DNA from: a virus | IMG/VR virus record: IMGVR_UViG_3300003937_000218 | Coordinates: 1-32,496 of that record | DNA length: 32,496 bases | Strand: one strand, 5' to 3' | In this document: positions 6,247-14,289 of the stretch, piece after piece | Layout of the letters: every line of letters begins with the position of its first letter | Position numbering within the stretch: position 1 is the stretch's first letter | The notes under the pieces: model-generated | Seen by the model: only the letters and a program-made list of their open reading frames with translations | Told to the model about the DNA's origin: nothing | The model's database searches: none | Program-made: the position numbers and the translations under genes

Positions 6247-6653
6247 AAGTAGGATTTACGTGTAGTGCTTTTGATTTGTTACATGCTGGTCATGTACAGA
6301 TGTTAAAAGACGCTAAAGAAGAATGCGATTACTTGATTGTTGGATTACAAACTGATCCAACTATAGATAGACCAAAAGAAAAGAAAAAACCAATACAAAC
6401 ATTGGTAGAGAGAAGTATACAACTTAATGCTATAAAATATGTAGATGAAGTTATACCATACGAAACAGAAAAAGATTTAGAAGATATATTCCAAATGTAT
6501 AATATATCAGTTAGAATTATAGGTGAAGAATATCAAGGTAAGAATTTTACTGGTAAAGAGATATGTGTTAAGAAACACATAAAGATTGTTTACAATAAAA
6601 GAGAACATAGGTTCTCCACCACTGATTTAAGAAAACGTATTATAGATAGTTAA
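6243..6653 (+). CDS. TagD-like cytidylyltransferase (nucleotidyltransferase)
   Basis: The protein shows the hallmarks of the small HxGH nucleotidyltransferases: GFTCSAFDLLHAGHVQML with HAGH at 14-17, and HRFSTTDLRKRI (122-133) corresponding to the RxxxISTT signature of glycerol-3-phosphate cytidylyltransferase. The length of 136 is normal for TagD. It would couple CTP to a phosphorylated polyol or a similar phosphate to give a CDP-activated donor. It overlaps the SGNH gene by four bases and is the last gene of the plus-strand run. An activated donor would fit the glycosyltransferase-like and epimerase genes elsewhere in the window. The exact substrate cannot be read from the sequence. Confidence 0.82.
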   Translation: MKVGFTCSAFDLLHAGHVQMLKDAKEECDYLIVGLQTDPTIDRPKEKKKPIQTLVERSIQLNAIKYVDEVIPYETEKDLEDIFQMYNISVRIIGEEYQGKNFTGKEICVKKHIKIVYNKREHRFSTTDLRKRIIDS

Positions 6654-6943
6654 TTATATCTAAAATAGTTATTGTTTGGATTTCTATAATATAAACTAAA
6701 TGTATCAGCACCAAAAATATGACAAAAAGATTGAGGTCTTTTATAGTTCGGTTTTGAACAACCTCTATATCTATATCTAACTTTCTTGGCGTTTTTAGCT
6801 CTAGTAATTTCTTTAAAGTATTTTAAATACTTAATTGGTATACCAGCAGCTATACAAGACCCTTGATATTTAAATGGGTCTAACATATGTTTAAGTAATA
6901 ATGGGTTTACTATTTTTCTAAAAACTTTATCACGTCTATTCAT
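6650..6943 (-). CDS. Unknown basic 97-aa protein
   Basis: No family is recognised. The protein is strongly basic and aromatic (YRYRGC, YYRNPNNNYFRYN at its end), with three Cys residues. AGAGGATA directly upstream of the ATG makes a good ribosome site and overlaps the stop of the preceding gene. It is the last gene of a three-gene minus-strand unit driven from 7536-7564 and converges with the cytidylyltransferase gene (four-base overlap of ends). An early, host-directed or nucleic-acid-binding role is possible from its charge, but that is inference. Confidence 0.55.
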   Translation of the reverse strand: MNRRDKVFRKIVNPLLLKHMLDPFKYQGSCIAAGIPIKYLKYFKEITRAKNAKKVRYRYRGCSKPNYKRPQSFCHIFGADTFSLYYRNPNNNYFRYN

Positions 6944-6944
6944 A

Positions 6945-7328
6945 TTATCCTCTTAATCTTCTTTGTGAATCCATATACAAAGGACCAGTCCATTTGATAT
7001 GGTAATTGCCATTTAGTACATTTCCTCTAGGAGAATTTAAAGCAGGTGCATTATAACCAGCCGCTTTTAATATATCGCCTTTTTTAAAGTGTTTAAAATC
7101 ATTCATTACGATAAATGCAAAAACACCACCATCACGTACAACTCTAATGTACTTTTTACCTTGTGATACTCTTGTTTTATTATCCCAATTTGCGATTTCT
7201 TCTTTTGAGTAGTCAGAAACGTTACCATTTTTGTCGGTAGTCCAAGAAACATAATCTGCCTTGGCACCATTCATCATATTTTTAACTCCTTCATCTAAAG
7301 AAGTTGCTTTTAAGTTAACTATTGTCAT
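6945..7328 (-). CDS. Unknown 127-aa protein
   Basis: The protein has a polar N-terminal half and a β-rich centre (KKYIRVVRDGGVFAFIVMND) followed by FKKGDILKAAGYNAPA and a Gly/Asn/Arg-rich end. I do not recognise a named family; its make-up suggests a small soluble β-domain. It starts on the last base of the preceding stop, and GAGGGAAAATA upstream of the ATG serves as ribosome site. Transcription is presumably from the sigma70-like promoter at 7536-7564, which would make it early rather than late, unlike the surrounding plus-strand genes. Confidence 0.6.
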   Translation of the reverse strand: MTIVNLKATSLDEGVKNMMNGAKADYVSWTTDKNGNVSDYSKEEIANWDNKTRVSQGKKYIRVVRDGGVFAFIVMNDFKHFKKGDILKAAGYNAPALNSPRGNVLNGNYHIKWTGPLYMDSQRRLRG

Positions 7329-7501
7329 TATTTTCCCTCCATAGTGTATAGTGTTAATATGCCTGAAATTAACATAATTCCAAACATTACAAAGAACATT
7401 GGCCAGTTATCGTTTCCTAAACAATGACCACCACAATCTTCAATGAAACCAACTGCCATTATAGCAGAAAGTATAGTTGTAATACTAAAAAAAGTATTCA
7501 T
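7328..7501 (-). CDS. Small membrane protein with two spans (57 aa)
   Basis: The chosen start (7501) has AAGGAAAA as ribosome site; an in-frame ATG eight codons upstream (7525) has none and is less likely. The protein has a hydrophobic segment at residues ~5-20, a polar loop with two Cys and a His (DCGGHC, 22-27), a second span at ~34-52 and a short polar tail. This suggests an inner-membrane protein with both ends on one side. It is the first gene of the minus-strand unit. A holin or membrane-perturbing role cannot be excluded but is not shown. Confidence 0.6.
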   Translation of the reverse strand: MNTFFSITTILSAIMAVGFIEDCGGHCLGNDNWPMFFVMFGIMLISGILTLYTMEGK

Positions 7502-7535
7502 AGTGTTTTCCTTTATTATTTTCATTTATTGGTCC

Positions 7536-7564
7536 ACTATACCAGATAAATATAGAAAAGTCAA
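7536..7564 (-). promoter_or_regulatory. Sigma70-type promoter for the minus-strand unit
   Basis: On the minus strand TTGACT (complement of 7559-7564) and TATAGT (complement of 7536-7541) are separated by exactly 17 bases, with one mismatch to each consensus hexamer. The promoter faces the three genes at 7501-6650 and would start near 7529, leaving a leader of about 28 bases with the AAGGAAAA ribosome site. This is the best host-type promoter I saw in the window. Confidence 0.65.
7545..7552 (+). promoter_or_regulatory. Late-promoter-like box (GATAAATA)
   Basis: GATAAATA matches seven of eight bases of the late core. It lies inside the spacer of the divergent sigma70-type promoter, 19 bases before the lipoprotein ATG at 7572. 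If both work, early minus-strand and late plus-strand initiation would occupy the same DNA and exclude each other. Confidence 0.35.
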
Positions 7565-7571
7565 CAAAAAA

Positions 7572-7760
7572 ATGAGCAAAAATGAAAAAAAATCAAGTAA
7601 AATGGCGCTTTTTTTAGTCTGTTCGCTTTTTGTTCTAGTTTCTTGCTCAAAAAATGTTGAAAAATGTCGCTTTTTTGAGTTTGAGCAAGAATCAGTAAAA
7701 AATTATGCAAAAAATTTATCCGGAAATGAAATTTATGCTCATATTCGCTGTAATTTTTAA
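7572..7760 (+). CDS. Small lipoprotein (62 aa), candidate outer spanin
   Basis: The start at 7572 gives a Lys-rich n-region (MSKNEKKSSK), a hydrophobic core (MALFLVCSLFVL) and a lipobox LVSC with Cys at about residue 25, followed by a Lys/Glu-rich polar domain of ~37 residues. A longer frame upstream adds a second hydrophobic stretch but no ribosome site, so I reject it. Small outer-membrane lipoproteins in phages are often o-spanins or envelope and exclusion proteins; no i-spanin partner is evident next to it. The gene is very low in complexity, with repeated CGCTTTTTT and AAAAATG strings, unlike its neighbours. Confidence 0.55.
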   Translation: MSKNEKKSSKMALFLVCSLFVLVSCSKNVEKCRFFEFEQESVKNYAKNLSGNEIYAHIRCNF

Positions 7761-7774
7761 ACCTAAATAATATT

Positions 7775-7924
7775 ATGACTTATTGTATGAATTGTGGAAA
7801 TAAATCTCACGATGATTTTCTAAAAAGAACGGAAATAGATGAAAATGGCAGAATTTACGAAATTGTCGTTTGTCAATATAATAGAATTGAAGAAAATATA
7901 GAAATAGAGGAAAATAATGAGTAA
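7775..7924 (+). CDS. 49-aa Cys-containing protein
   Basis: The frame opens with M-T-Y-C-M-N-C-G and has a third Cys at residue 33. A CxxC near the N-terminus plus a later Cys and His12 could bind one zinc, but the site is incomplete by standard zinc-ribbon rules. The C-terminal third is very acidic, with alternating Glu, Ile and Asn. Its stop overlaps the next gene start by eight bases (ATGAGTAA), typical of coupled genes, which supports a real gene. There is little ribosome site before the ATG. Function unknown. Confidence 0.5.
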   Translation: MTYCMNCGNKSHDDFLKRTEIDENGRIYEIVVCQYNRIEENIEIEENNE

Positions 7925-8123
7925 AATGCGAGAATTTAAATTTATAGATGATGAAAAAGGCGAAAAAATAATAGAATCAACTTCATTTAAGAAAGCAGTA
8001 AAATCTTTTCAAAATCAAGTTAAACAAAAAATGGTATACGTTGAATGGGTAAGTAAAAAAGGTCAGGAAATGACCAAATGGCAAATATTACCATTAGGTA
8101 GAAAAGACAAAATAGGAAGATAA
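7917..8123 (+). CDS. Unknown 68-aa basic protein
   Basis: This is a small, charged protein (about a quarter Lys/Arg) with alternating strands and a helix, such as MREFKFIDDEKGEKII and KKAVKSFQNQVKQ. No family is recognised. AGAGGAAAATA upstream serves as ribosome site. It overlaps the 49-aa gene by eight bases and its stop overlaps the PAAR start (TAATG), so it is cotranslated with the baseplate tip gene. The position suggests a small structural or assembly role, but this is by association only. Confidence 0.6.
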   Translation: MSKMREFKFIDDEKGEKIIESTSFKKAVKSFQNQVKQKMVYVEWVSKKGQEMTKWQILPLGRKDKIGR

Positions 8124-8422
8124 TGCCAGCAGTTAGTAGAAAAGGTGACGCTTTAAGTACAGGACATGCTTGTGTAGGTTCAACTATACTTGATACACCA
8201 GGACAAGGTACTTGTAGAGCAAATAGTATTCTAATTGCTAGAGTTACCGATCCAACTGTACCTCATCCAGCGCCTCCAATACCTCCTTGCCCGGATCATG
8301 TTAAAGTTGTTAACGTAGGCTCTTCAACTGTTAGAGTACATAGCTTAGCAGTAGCAAGAATTGGCGATAGTACAGACGCAGGAGCTATGACTGCAGGATC
8401 ATCAAATGTTTTTAGCGGTTAA
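8123..8422 (+). CDS. PAAR-domain spike tip protein (gp5.4-like)
   Basis: The sequence begins with MPAVSRKGDALSTGHAC and carries the PAAR-type repeated short strands with conserved Pro-Ala-(Ala/Val)-Arg-like and Gly-Asp motifs (SRKGD, ARVTDP, ARIGDS), plus His15, Cys17 and a Cys/His region (PPCPDH) able to bind the metal at the cone tip. At 99 residues it matches T4 gp5.4 in size. It caps the gp5-like needle as the sharp point that first meets the outer membrane. The gene starts on the previous stop and is followed by a late-type promoter for gp25. Confidence 0.85.
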   Translation: MPAVSRKGDALSTGHACVGSTILDTPGQGTCRANSILIARVTDPTVPHPAPPIPPCPDHVKVVNVGSSTVRVHSLAVARIGDSTDAGAMTAGSSNVFSG

Positions 8423-8435
8423 TTACCAATTGTCG

Positions 8436-8443
8436 TATAAATA
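8436..8443 (+). promoter_or_regulatory. T4-type late promoter box (TATAAATA)
   Basis: An exact TATAAATA is separated by only five bases from the gp25 ATG at 8449. By T4 geometry the transcript would begin on the A of that ATG, making a leaderless message. It is the presumed driver of the gp25-gp6-gp7 block. Confidence 0.6.
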
Positions 8444-8448
8444 TAAGC

Positions 8449-8874
8449 ATGCCAAACTTTGATAGTAGCAATACAAACAATAGCAAAAGAGCAAATAGAA
8501 TCTATAAAGACTTGGATTTGAATTTTGGTCGTAATCCTGTTACTAACGATGTAAACAAATTGACCGATGTAGAGGCTGTTAAACGAAGTGTTAGAAATTT
8601 AATACAAACTTCTCACTTTGAGAGACCTTTTCATCCAGAAATTGGCAGTGATGTTAGAAGTATGTTATTTGAACCAATGACACCTCTTACAGCGCTTAAT
8701 TTACAAAGAAAGGTTAACGAAGTTCTTGATAATTTTGAGCCTAGAATTAAATTAGTACAAATTTTAGCTAGACCAGACCTTGATAGAAATAGTTATCACT
8801 TAACAATAATGTTTTATGTTATAGGTACAACAGAGCCGGTAACAATAGAAACATTTTTAGAAAGATTAAGATAA
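8449..8874 (+). CDS. 25: Baseplate wedge protein gp25
   Basis: The central part matches the gp25/lysozyme-like wedge family: VEAVKRSVRNLIQT, then RPFHPEIGSDVRSMLFEP (the conserved F.P..Gs....LFe segment), then a helix and NEVLDNFEPRIKL near the end. Length 141 versus 132 in T4. gp25 sits in the inner baseplate, joins the wedge core and connects to the sheath initiator end. Despite the family name no lysozyme activity is expected. There is no Shine-Dalgarno before the ATG, but a TATAAATA box five bases upstream. The stop overlaps the gp6 start (TAATG). Confidence 0.9.
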   Translation: MPNFDSSNTNNSKRANRIYKDLDLNFGRNPVTNDVNKLTDVEAVKRSVRNLIQTSHFERPFHPEIGSDVRSMLFEPMTPLTALNLQRKVNEVLDNFEPRIKLVQILARPDLDRNSYHLTIMFYVIGTTEPVTIETFLERLR

Positions 8875-10715
8875 TGGCAAGTAATAAACTCGTAGTATCA
8901 GATTTTGACTTTGATAACGTCAAAGCAAACTTAAAAACATTTTTACAAAATCAACCAGAATTTTCAGACTACAATTTTGAAGGATCAGGCTTTGCTGTTC
9001 TTTTAGATACGTTAGCTTACAATACACATTATCTTGGTTTCAATGCCAATATGTTTGTAAATGAATCTTATTTAGATTCTGCTGACATAAGAAAAAATAT
9101 AGTCTCATTAGCAAAAGCAATCGGTTATACTCCATCATCTGTTAGAGCGCCAATGGCTGAAATTGATATTTTAGTTAACAACGCTTCAGGCTCAAGTATA
9201 TTAATGAATAAAGGAACAACGTTTACAACTACAGTAGATGGAACAGGATATAACTTTCTTACTAACGAAGATATTACAATCACACCTTTAAACGGTGTTT
9301 ATAAGTTTTCAAATATTAAATTATACGAAGGTACTTTAGTTACTTTCAAATATACAGTTGATAGCTCTGATTCAGATCAAAGCTTTATGATAAGAAATAT
9401 AGACGCTGATACTTCTACTTTAAAAGTAACAATTCAAAACTCTGTATCAGATTCAACATTAAATACTTACACATTAGCTACAGGTTTAAGAAATTTAAAT
9501 AATACATCTAAAATTTACTTCTTACAAGAAACAGATACAGGTAAATTTGAAGTTTACTTTGGTGATGGTGTTATAGGAAATAAATTAGAAGATGGTAACA
9601 TAGTTATTTTAGAATATATTGTTACAAATCAAGAAGAAGCTAATGGCGCTAGTAAATTTGAATTAGGTTCTAGTATTGGAGCATTTTCAAATGTAACCAT
9701 AACAACTAAATCAAATGCTCAAGGCGGATCAGACGAAGAAGAAAAAGAGTCTATTAGATTTAATGCGCCTCTACAATATACAGCACAAGATAGAGCTGTC
9801 ACAGCAACAGATTACGAAACAATAGTAAGATCAATTTATCCTAATGCATTATCAGTTAGTGCGTGGGGTGGAGAAGATGATGAAACACCAGTTTATGGTG
9901 TAGTAAAAATTTCAATAAAAGCAGCTTCAGGTTCAACTTTAACCGAGGCAACAAAAGCTTCTATTGTAAAAGAATTAATACCTTATAATGTAGCGGCTGT
10001 TAGACCAGAAATTATTGATCCAGAAACAACATCAATTTTATTAACTACTACTGCTAAGTACGATAAAAAAGGTACTAGTAAATCCGATGATTCATTAAAA
10101 TCAGAAATAGTTACAGCTATTACAAATTATAATAGTTCTACTTTACAAAAATTTGATGGTGTATTCAGATTTTCTAAATTAACAGGTTTAATAGATGGTG
10201 TTGATACAAGTATTTTATCAAATATAACAACTATTAAAATGAGAAAGAATTTTACACCAACTATAGCGTCTTCAACAAAATATGATATATATTTTAGAAA
10301 CGCAATATGGGATCCACATGATAGTCATCCACCAGTTTTGACATCAACAGGATTTAAAGTTTCAGGTAGTAATAATGAAATGTTTTTAGATGATGATAGT
10401 AAAGGTAATATTAGAAGATATTATCTAGTAAGTGGTGTTAAAACATATGCTAACTCAACACAAGGTACTATTAATTATGAAACAGGTCAGGTAACTTTAA
10501 ATTCATTAAACGTAGCTTCAATATCAAATATTAGAGGTGTTGTTTCTAATGTAATTGAATTAACTGCTACGCCAAAATCAAATGATATAGTTCCAGTTAG
10601 AAACCAAGTTGTAGAGATAGACGTTTCAAATTCAAACATAACTGTAGAGGAAGATACTTTTGTAGGCGGTTCATCCGAAGCTGGCGTAGGCTATACAACT
10701 ACAACAAGTCATTAA
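8874..10715 (+). CDS. 6: Baseplate wedge protein gp6
   Basis: The N-terminal half matches T4 gp6 (baseplate J-like): SDYNFEGSGFAVLLDTLAYN corresponds to LDYDFEGSRLNVLCDLLAYN, followed by DSADIRKNIVSLAKAIGYTP. FEVYFGDGVIG and AVTATDYETIVRSIYPNAL match FYFGEGEI and VTATDYDTFVSERFG. Length 613 versus 660 in T4. gp6 forms the continuous inner ring of wedges, and its dimer switch accompanies baseplate opening. It is translated from an ATG overlapping the gp25 stop and is followed six bases later by the next structural gene. Confidence 0.92.
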   Translation: MASNKLVVSDFDFDNVKANLKTFLQNQPEFSDYNFEGSGFAVLLDTLAYNTHYLGFNANMFVNESYLDSADIRKNIVSLAKAIGYTPSSVRAPMAEIDILVNNASGSSILMNKGTTFTTTVDGTGYNFLTNEDITITPLNGVYKFSNIKLYEGTLVTFKYTVDSSDSDQSFMIRNIDADTSTLKVTIQNSVSDSTLNTYTLATGLRNLNNTSKIYFLQETDTGKFEVYFGDGVIGNKLEDGNIVILEYIVTNQEEANGASKFELGSSIGAFSNVTITTKSNAQGGSDEEEKESIRFNAPLQYTAQDRAVTATDYETIVRSIYPNALSVSAWGGEDDETPVYGVVKISIKAASGSTLTEATKASIVKELIPYNVAAVRPEIIDPETTSILLTTTAKYDKKGTSKSDDSLKSEIVTAITNYNSSTLQKFDGVFRFSKLTGLIDGVDTSILSNITTIKMRKNFTPTIASSTKYDIYFRNAIWDPHDSHPPVLTSTGFKVSGSNNEMFLDDDSKGNIRRYYLVSGVKTYANSTQGTINYETGQVTLNSLNVASISNIRGVVSNVIELTATPKSNDIVPVRNQVVEIDVSNSNITVEEDTFVGGSSEAGVGYTTTTSH

Positions 10716-10721
10716 TAAACA

Positions 10722-13325
10722 ATGGCGAAATTTGATAATAAAATTTCCAACTTAATACCGACTCAACTACCGGATTTCGTAGTTGACGATCACCCAAAAT
10801 TTGTAGAGTTCTTAAAAACTTATTTTCAATTTATGGAGGCTGCCGAATTACAGGTAACTTCTATTCAAACTACAGACGGAATAACTTTAGAAAATCAAAC
10901 AGGTGTTGCTAACAATTTAGTATTAGATGGTGGATCACTTGGTGCTGAACATACACAATTAGATTTAGATGATAAAATTATATTAGAAGATAGTACATAT
11001 GGTAAATTTACATTTAAAGAAACTATAACAGGACAAACTTCTAAAGCAACAGCTACAGTATTAACGGAAGATTTAATTAATAATAGATTATTCATATCAT
11101 CACAAGATAAATTTATAGGTGGCGAAATAGTTGTTGGTTCAATTTCTAATGCGTCAGCTGTTGTTAATTTATATAGACCTAATCCAGTTAATACTATTCA
11201 ACAATTAACAAACTTTAGGGATCCTGATAAAGTTATTTCAAATTTTTTAGATAGTTTTAGGGACGAGTTCTTTCAAACTATACCAGAAAATTTAGCTTCA
11301 GGATTAAACAAAAGAAATTTAATAAAAAATATTAAATCGTTATATAAACTAAAAGGCACACAAAAAGGCCACGAATTATTTTTTAGAATATTATTTAACG
11401 ATAGCTCTGAAACATTTTATCCTAGAGAAAACTTGATGAAAGTATCTGACGGTAAATGGGATACTAAAACAGTTTTAAGAGTAATAGCTACACAAGGTAA
11501 TACTTCATCTTTAGTTGGAAGAAAAATTACAGGTAATACTTCTAACGCAACAGCAATAATAGAACATGTTACTAAATTTTATATTGGTGCTAATGAAGTT
11601 TCTGAAGTTACTATAAACAAAGATACTATCATAGGTACTTTTCAAGTAGATGAAGAAATACAAGGTACAGCAACTGATACAGACGATTATTATATTTTAG
11701 CAAATATTTCAGGAATACCAGGAACAAAAACAATTACTAATGACGGTAATTTATATACTACAGACGATATTATAACAGTCACAGGTGGTGGAGAACAAGC
11801 TGCTTTTCAAGTTAGTGATGTTGGTTCTGGTAAATTAACGGAAGTTATTGTTGACGCCGGGGGTTCTGGTTATGAAATTGGAGATGAATTAAGTTTTGCA
11901 AATACAGGAACATTTGGATCAGGTGCTAAAGGTGTAGTTACTGTTGTTAATGGTGCTGTAGCACATGAAGATACAGATCATGTAGTATTAGAAGATCAGA
12001 CAACTTCAGGAGATCATCTTACAGGAGATAAAATTGTTTTTGAATCAGATACAGGTACAGGAGATATTACAGACGTTTACTTATATAATGGTGGTGACGG
12101 ATATAAAACTTTACCAACAGTTACGGTAACATCTTCAGCTGGTGCAAATGCAAACTTATTATCTTATGGTACAGAAGTAGGAAAAGTTTTAGGAATAACA
12201 ACAACAAATTTAGGTATTAAATATCAAAATTCTCCTACACCTCCAACATTATCTTTTGTACAAAATTTATTTTTGACAGGTGTTACAGGAAATTTTGCAA
12301 ATGCATTAACTTTAACAGGTGCTTCTTCAGGTGCAACAGGATTAGTAACAGATTGGGATACAGATAGAAATATATTAAAAGTAAAAAATGTATCAGGTAC
12401 TTTTCAATTAAATGAAACAGTAACAACTTCAGGTGCTAGTGGTACTTTAAAATATTTAGATTTAACTACAACAACTGTAAATGTCGCTGCTGTAGTAGAT
12501 ACAGATGGTAAATTCTTAAATGAAAAAGGATTCCTTTCAGAAAATACTATGAAAGTACAAGATAGTTTATACTATCAAGATTATTCTTATGTATTAAAAG
12601 TAGGTAACTCAATTAATTTATGGAGAGACGCATTTAAAAAAACAATGCATACTTCAGGTTTCTATTTTACAGGTCAAGTTGATTTAGAGAGTAGAATTAA
12701 TATGCAAGTTAGCATAGCAGAGGCTCTTAACACAGGTACAATTGGCGAACCAATAATTTCAATGATGAAATTAATATTTTCTACTGTATTTGGTAGAAGA
12801 TTAGGAACAATAGATGATGGAACAAGTTTAAGATCAGATTCATACTTTGCTTCTCCAGCAGTAGTATATCCATATTTTGCTACTACAACTAGAGACGTGA
12901 CTTTATCAAGAGCGCCTATAGGTGTTAGATTAAGTTTAAGAATAAGAAGAAAAGTTGGAACGAACAAAACTATAAGTCAAGGATTTGCATATTGTGGTCC
13001 TAGATTTTCTTCAATAAACAAGTGGGCTAATACAGCATATGGTGTTACTGTCAATAGAGCAGGTGGTATTAATGGTACATCTGGTATTACTTTTAATAGA
13101 TTAAACGAATTAAAGGTTACTGGTACTAGATCAAGTTTAGATGGTACAACAGCTCTACTTAATATGATAAGTGGTACTAATGTAAATGAAGATGATAATG
13201 GTTTTATGTTAAAGACCAACTTCACTTTTCCAGCAGATATTACATTCCCAGGCGAAGAATCATTTAGTGGAAATACTATAAAATTTGATAGCACTAATAA
13301 TGAATTTGACCAAGCAAACGTATAA
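10722..13325 (+). CDS. Large baseplate structural protein in gp7 position
   Basis: The protein starts with a conserved-looking block (LIPTQLPDFVVDDHPKFVEF, then LKTYFQFMEAAE) and has a second around residues 160-250 (FLDSFRDEFFQTIPENL, GTQKGHELFFRILFND, FYPRENL). It then carries many β-repeat modules of the pattern E.ITG.TS.A.A.V (near residues 100, 265 and 530) and GGSGY modules (near 380). A C-terminal region contains the motif VLKVGNSINLWRDAFKKT. It does not resemble T4 gp7 in sequence by eye, but its position between gp6 and gp8 and its length (867 versus 1032) make it the gp7 counterpart. A late-type box overlaps its stop codon. Confidence 0.7.
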   Translation: MAKFDNKISNLIPTQLPDFVVDDHPKFVEFLKTYFQFMEAAELQVTSIQTTDGITLENQTGVANNLVLDGGSLGAEHTQLDLDDKIILEDSTYGKFTFKETITGQTSKATATVLTEDLINNRLFISSQDKFIGGEIVVGSISNASAVVNLYRPNPVNTIQQLTNFRDPDKVISNFLDSFRDEFFQTIPENLASGLNKRNLIKNIKSLYKLKGTQKGHELFFRILFNDSSETFYPRENLMKVSDGKWDTKTVLRVIATQGNTSSLVGRKITGNTSNATAIIEHVTKFYIGANEVSEVTINKDTIIGTFQVDEEIQGTATDTDDYYILANISGIPGTKTITNDGNLYTTDDIITVTGGGEQAAFQVSDVGSGKLTEVIVDAGGSGYEIGDELSFANTGTFGSGAKGVVTVVNGAVAHEDTDHVVLEDQTTSGDHLTGDKIVFESDTGTGDITDVYLYNGGDGYKTLPTVTVTSSAGANANLLSYGTEVGKVLGITTTNLGIKYQNSPTPPTLSFVQNLFLTGVTGNFANALTLTGASSGATGLVTDWDTDRNILKVKNVSGTFQLNETVTTSGASGTLKYLDLTTTTVNVAAVVDTDGKFLNEKGFLSENTMKVQDSLYYQDYSYVLKVGNSINLWRDAFKKTMHTSGFYFTGQVDLESRINMQVSIAEALNTGTIGEPIISMMKLIFSTVFGRRLGTIDDGTSLRSDSYFASPAVVYPYFATTTRDVTLSRAPIGVRLSLRIRRKVGTNKTISQGFAYCGPRFSSINKWANTAYGVTVNRAGGINGTSGITFNRLNELKVTGTRSSLDGTTALLNMISGTNVNEDDNGFMLKTNFTFPADITFPGEESFSGNTIKFDSTNNEFDQANV

Positions 13326-13341
13326 ATATAGGATATAAATA
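13321..13341 (+). promoter_or_regulatory. Double T4-type late promoter (two TATAAATA boxes)
   Basis: Two exact TATAAATA boxes lie in tandem (13321-13328, which contains the preceding gene's stop, and 13334-13341), 13 bases apart start to start. The second is nine bases before the ATG at 13351 and would give a leader of about four bases; the first would give about 17. This is the only doubled box in the window and implies strong expression of the fibre-like gene. Confidence 0.6.
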
Positions 13342-13350
13342 GAGATAGAA

Positions 13351-14289
13351 ATGGCAAAACAAACAATATCAATCGGTTCAGCTCCAAATGACGGTACAGG
13401 TTCTACTATTAGAGCAGGTGGAGATTTAATCAACGATAACTTTAACGAAATCTATAGTACTATAGGAGACGGTACAAATTTAAGTACTGGTATTATTACA
13501 GGTAAACAAGAAGGAGCAAACTTCTCAAACTCTTTAATGATCGGTCACTCGGTGACAGGTACTTTGAGTGCAGCTCAAGAAAACGTTGCTGTTGGTAAAA
13601 CATCTTTAAGAGCAATTACTTCAGGAGACGATAACGTTGCCGTGGGGTTTGCAGCTTTAGAATCAATGACCTCTAACAGTAAAAGTACAGCTGTAGGTCA
13701 CTCAGCAGGTAAAGACGCAACAGGACAAAGAAATACTTTATTTGGTGCAAACGCAGGTTTAAGAGTAAATGCAGGACAACAAAACACTTTTGTAGGTTAT
13801 AATGCAGGTCAAACTATAGAAACTGGATCAGGTAATGTTATTATAGGAAATGCTGCTGGTAATACTACCGGTGAAACTAGAGCAATGATAATTGCAGGAT
13901 CAGATGGTTCTACTTTGACAACTTGGTTAGAAGGAGATAGTACAGGTGAGGTTGTAATATTTGGTAACCCAACAAAAAATTTAGGTATTGCAACAAAACA
14001 ATATGTAGACAGTTCAATTTTAACTGCTGTATCCGCTGAAGACCAAATATCAGAAATGAACGATGTCACTTTGACAAGTATTGCAAGTGGCGATATTTTA
14101 CAGTGGAACGGTAGTGCTTTTGTTAATATAGCTTTAGGTACAATAGGTACTATGGCTGCTCAAAATGCTAATGCAGTTGCAATAACTGGTGGTTCTATCA
14201 CTATGGCTAATCTATCTAATGCGTCAACTCTACTAGTAAAAAATTCTAGTGGCGTTACACAAAAAACAATTATTGGAACAACATCATAG
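13351..14289 (+). CDS. Fibre-like structural protein with head-type β-repeats
   Basis: The N-terminus (QTISIGSAPNDGTGSTIRAG, then DLINDNFNEIYSTIGDGTNL) is the common attachment start of marine phage fibre-like proteins. Residues ~78-177 contain six repeats of the form N.aVG..A......g..N, ~16-18 residues each, like the YadA-head or collagen-like trimeric β-roll. Residues ~210-220 have LGIATKQYVDSS, a typical fibre motif. The C-terminus ends in STLLVKNSSGVTQKTIIG, closely similar to the end of the 178-aa protein at 22320. Length is 312. It lies between gp7 and gp8 genes, so it probably attaches to the baseplate as a trimer. It has no T4 counterpart at this place. Confidence 0.7.
   Translation: MAKQTISIGSAPNDGTGSTIRAGGDLINDNFNEIYSTIGDGTNLSTGIITGKQEGANFSNSLMIGHSVTGTLSAAQENVAVGKTSLRAITSGDDNVAVGFAALESMTSNSKSTAVGHSAGKDATGQRNTLFGANAGLRVNAGQQNTFVGYNAGQTIETGSGNVIIGNAAGNTTGETRAMIIAGSDGSTLTTWLEGDSTGEVVIFGNPTKNLGIATKQYVDSSILTAVSAEDQISEMNDVTLTSIASGDILQWNGSAFVNIALGTIGTMAAQNANAVAITGGSITMANLSNASTLLVKNSSGVTQKTIIGTTS
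13582..13881 (+). repeat. Coding repeats of about 17 codons (six units)
   Basis: Six degenerate units code for the pattern N-(V/T)-x-(V/F/I)-G-x-x-(A/S)-(G/L) spaced 15-18 residues apart, starting at residues 79, 95, 112, 128, 145 and 162 of the fibre-like protein. The repetition is at protein level; the DNA is diverged, so slippage is unlikely. Confidence 0.6.

Noticed and set aside
7443-7571. Longer N-terminus for the lipoprotein (105 codons)
   Set aside because: It would add a second hydrophobic stretch before a complete lipoprotein signal, overlap the divergent promoter and the small membrane gene, and has no ribosome site.
12674-13387. Two minus-strand ORFs of 97 and 136 codons within the gp7-position gene
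   Set aside because: Long antisense frames are expected opposite Ser/Thr/Gly-rich structural genes; no ribosome site or domain.
13582-13881. Spaced repeats considered as a CRISPR-like or satellite array
   Set aside because: Repetition is at protein level only (fibre β-repeats); the DNA units differ and there are no conserved spacers.
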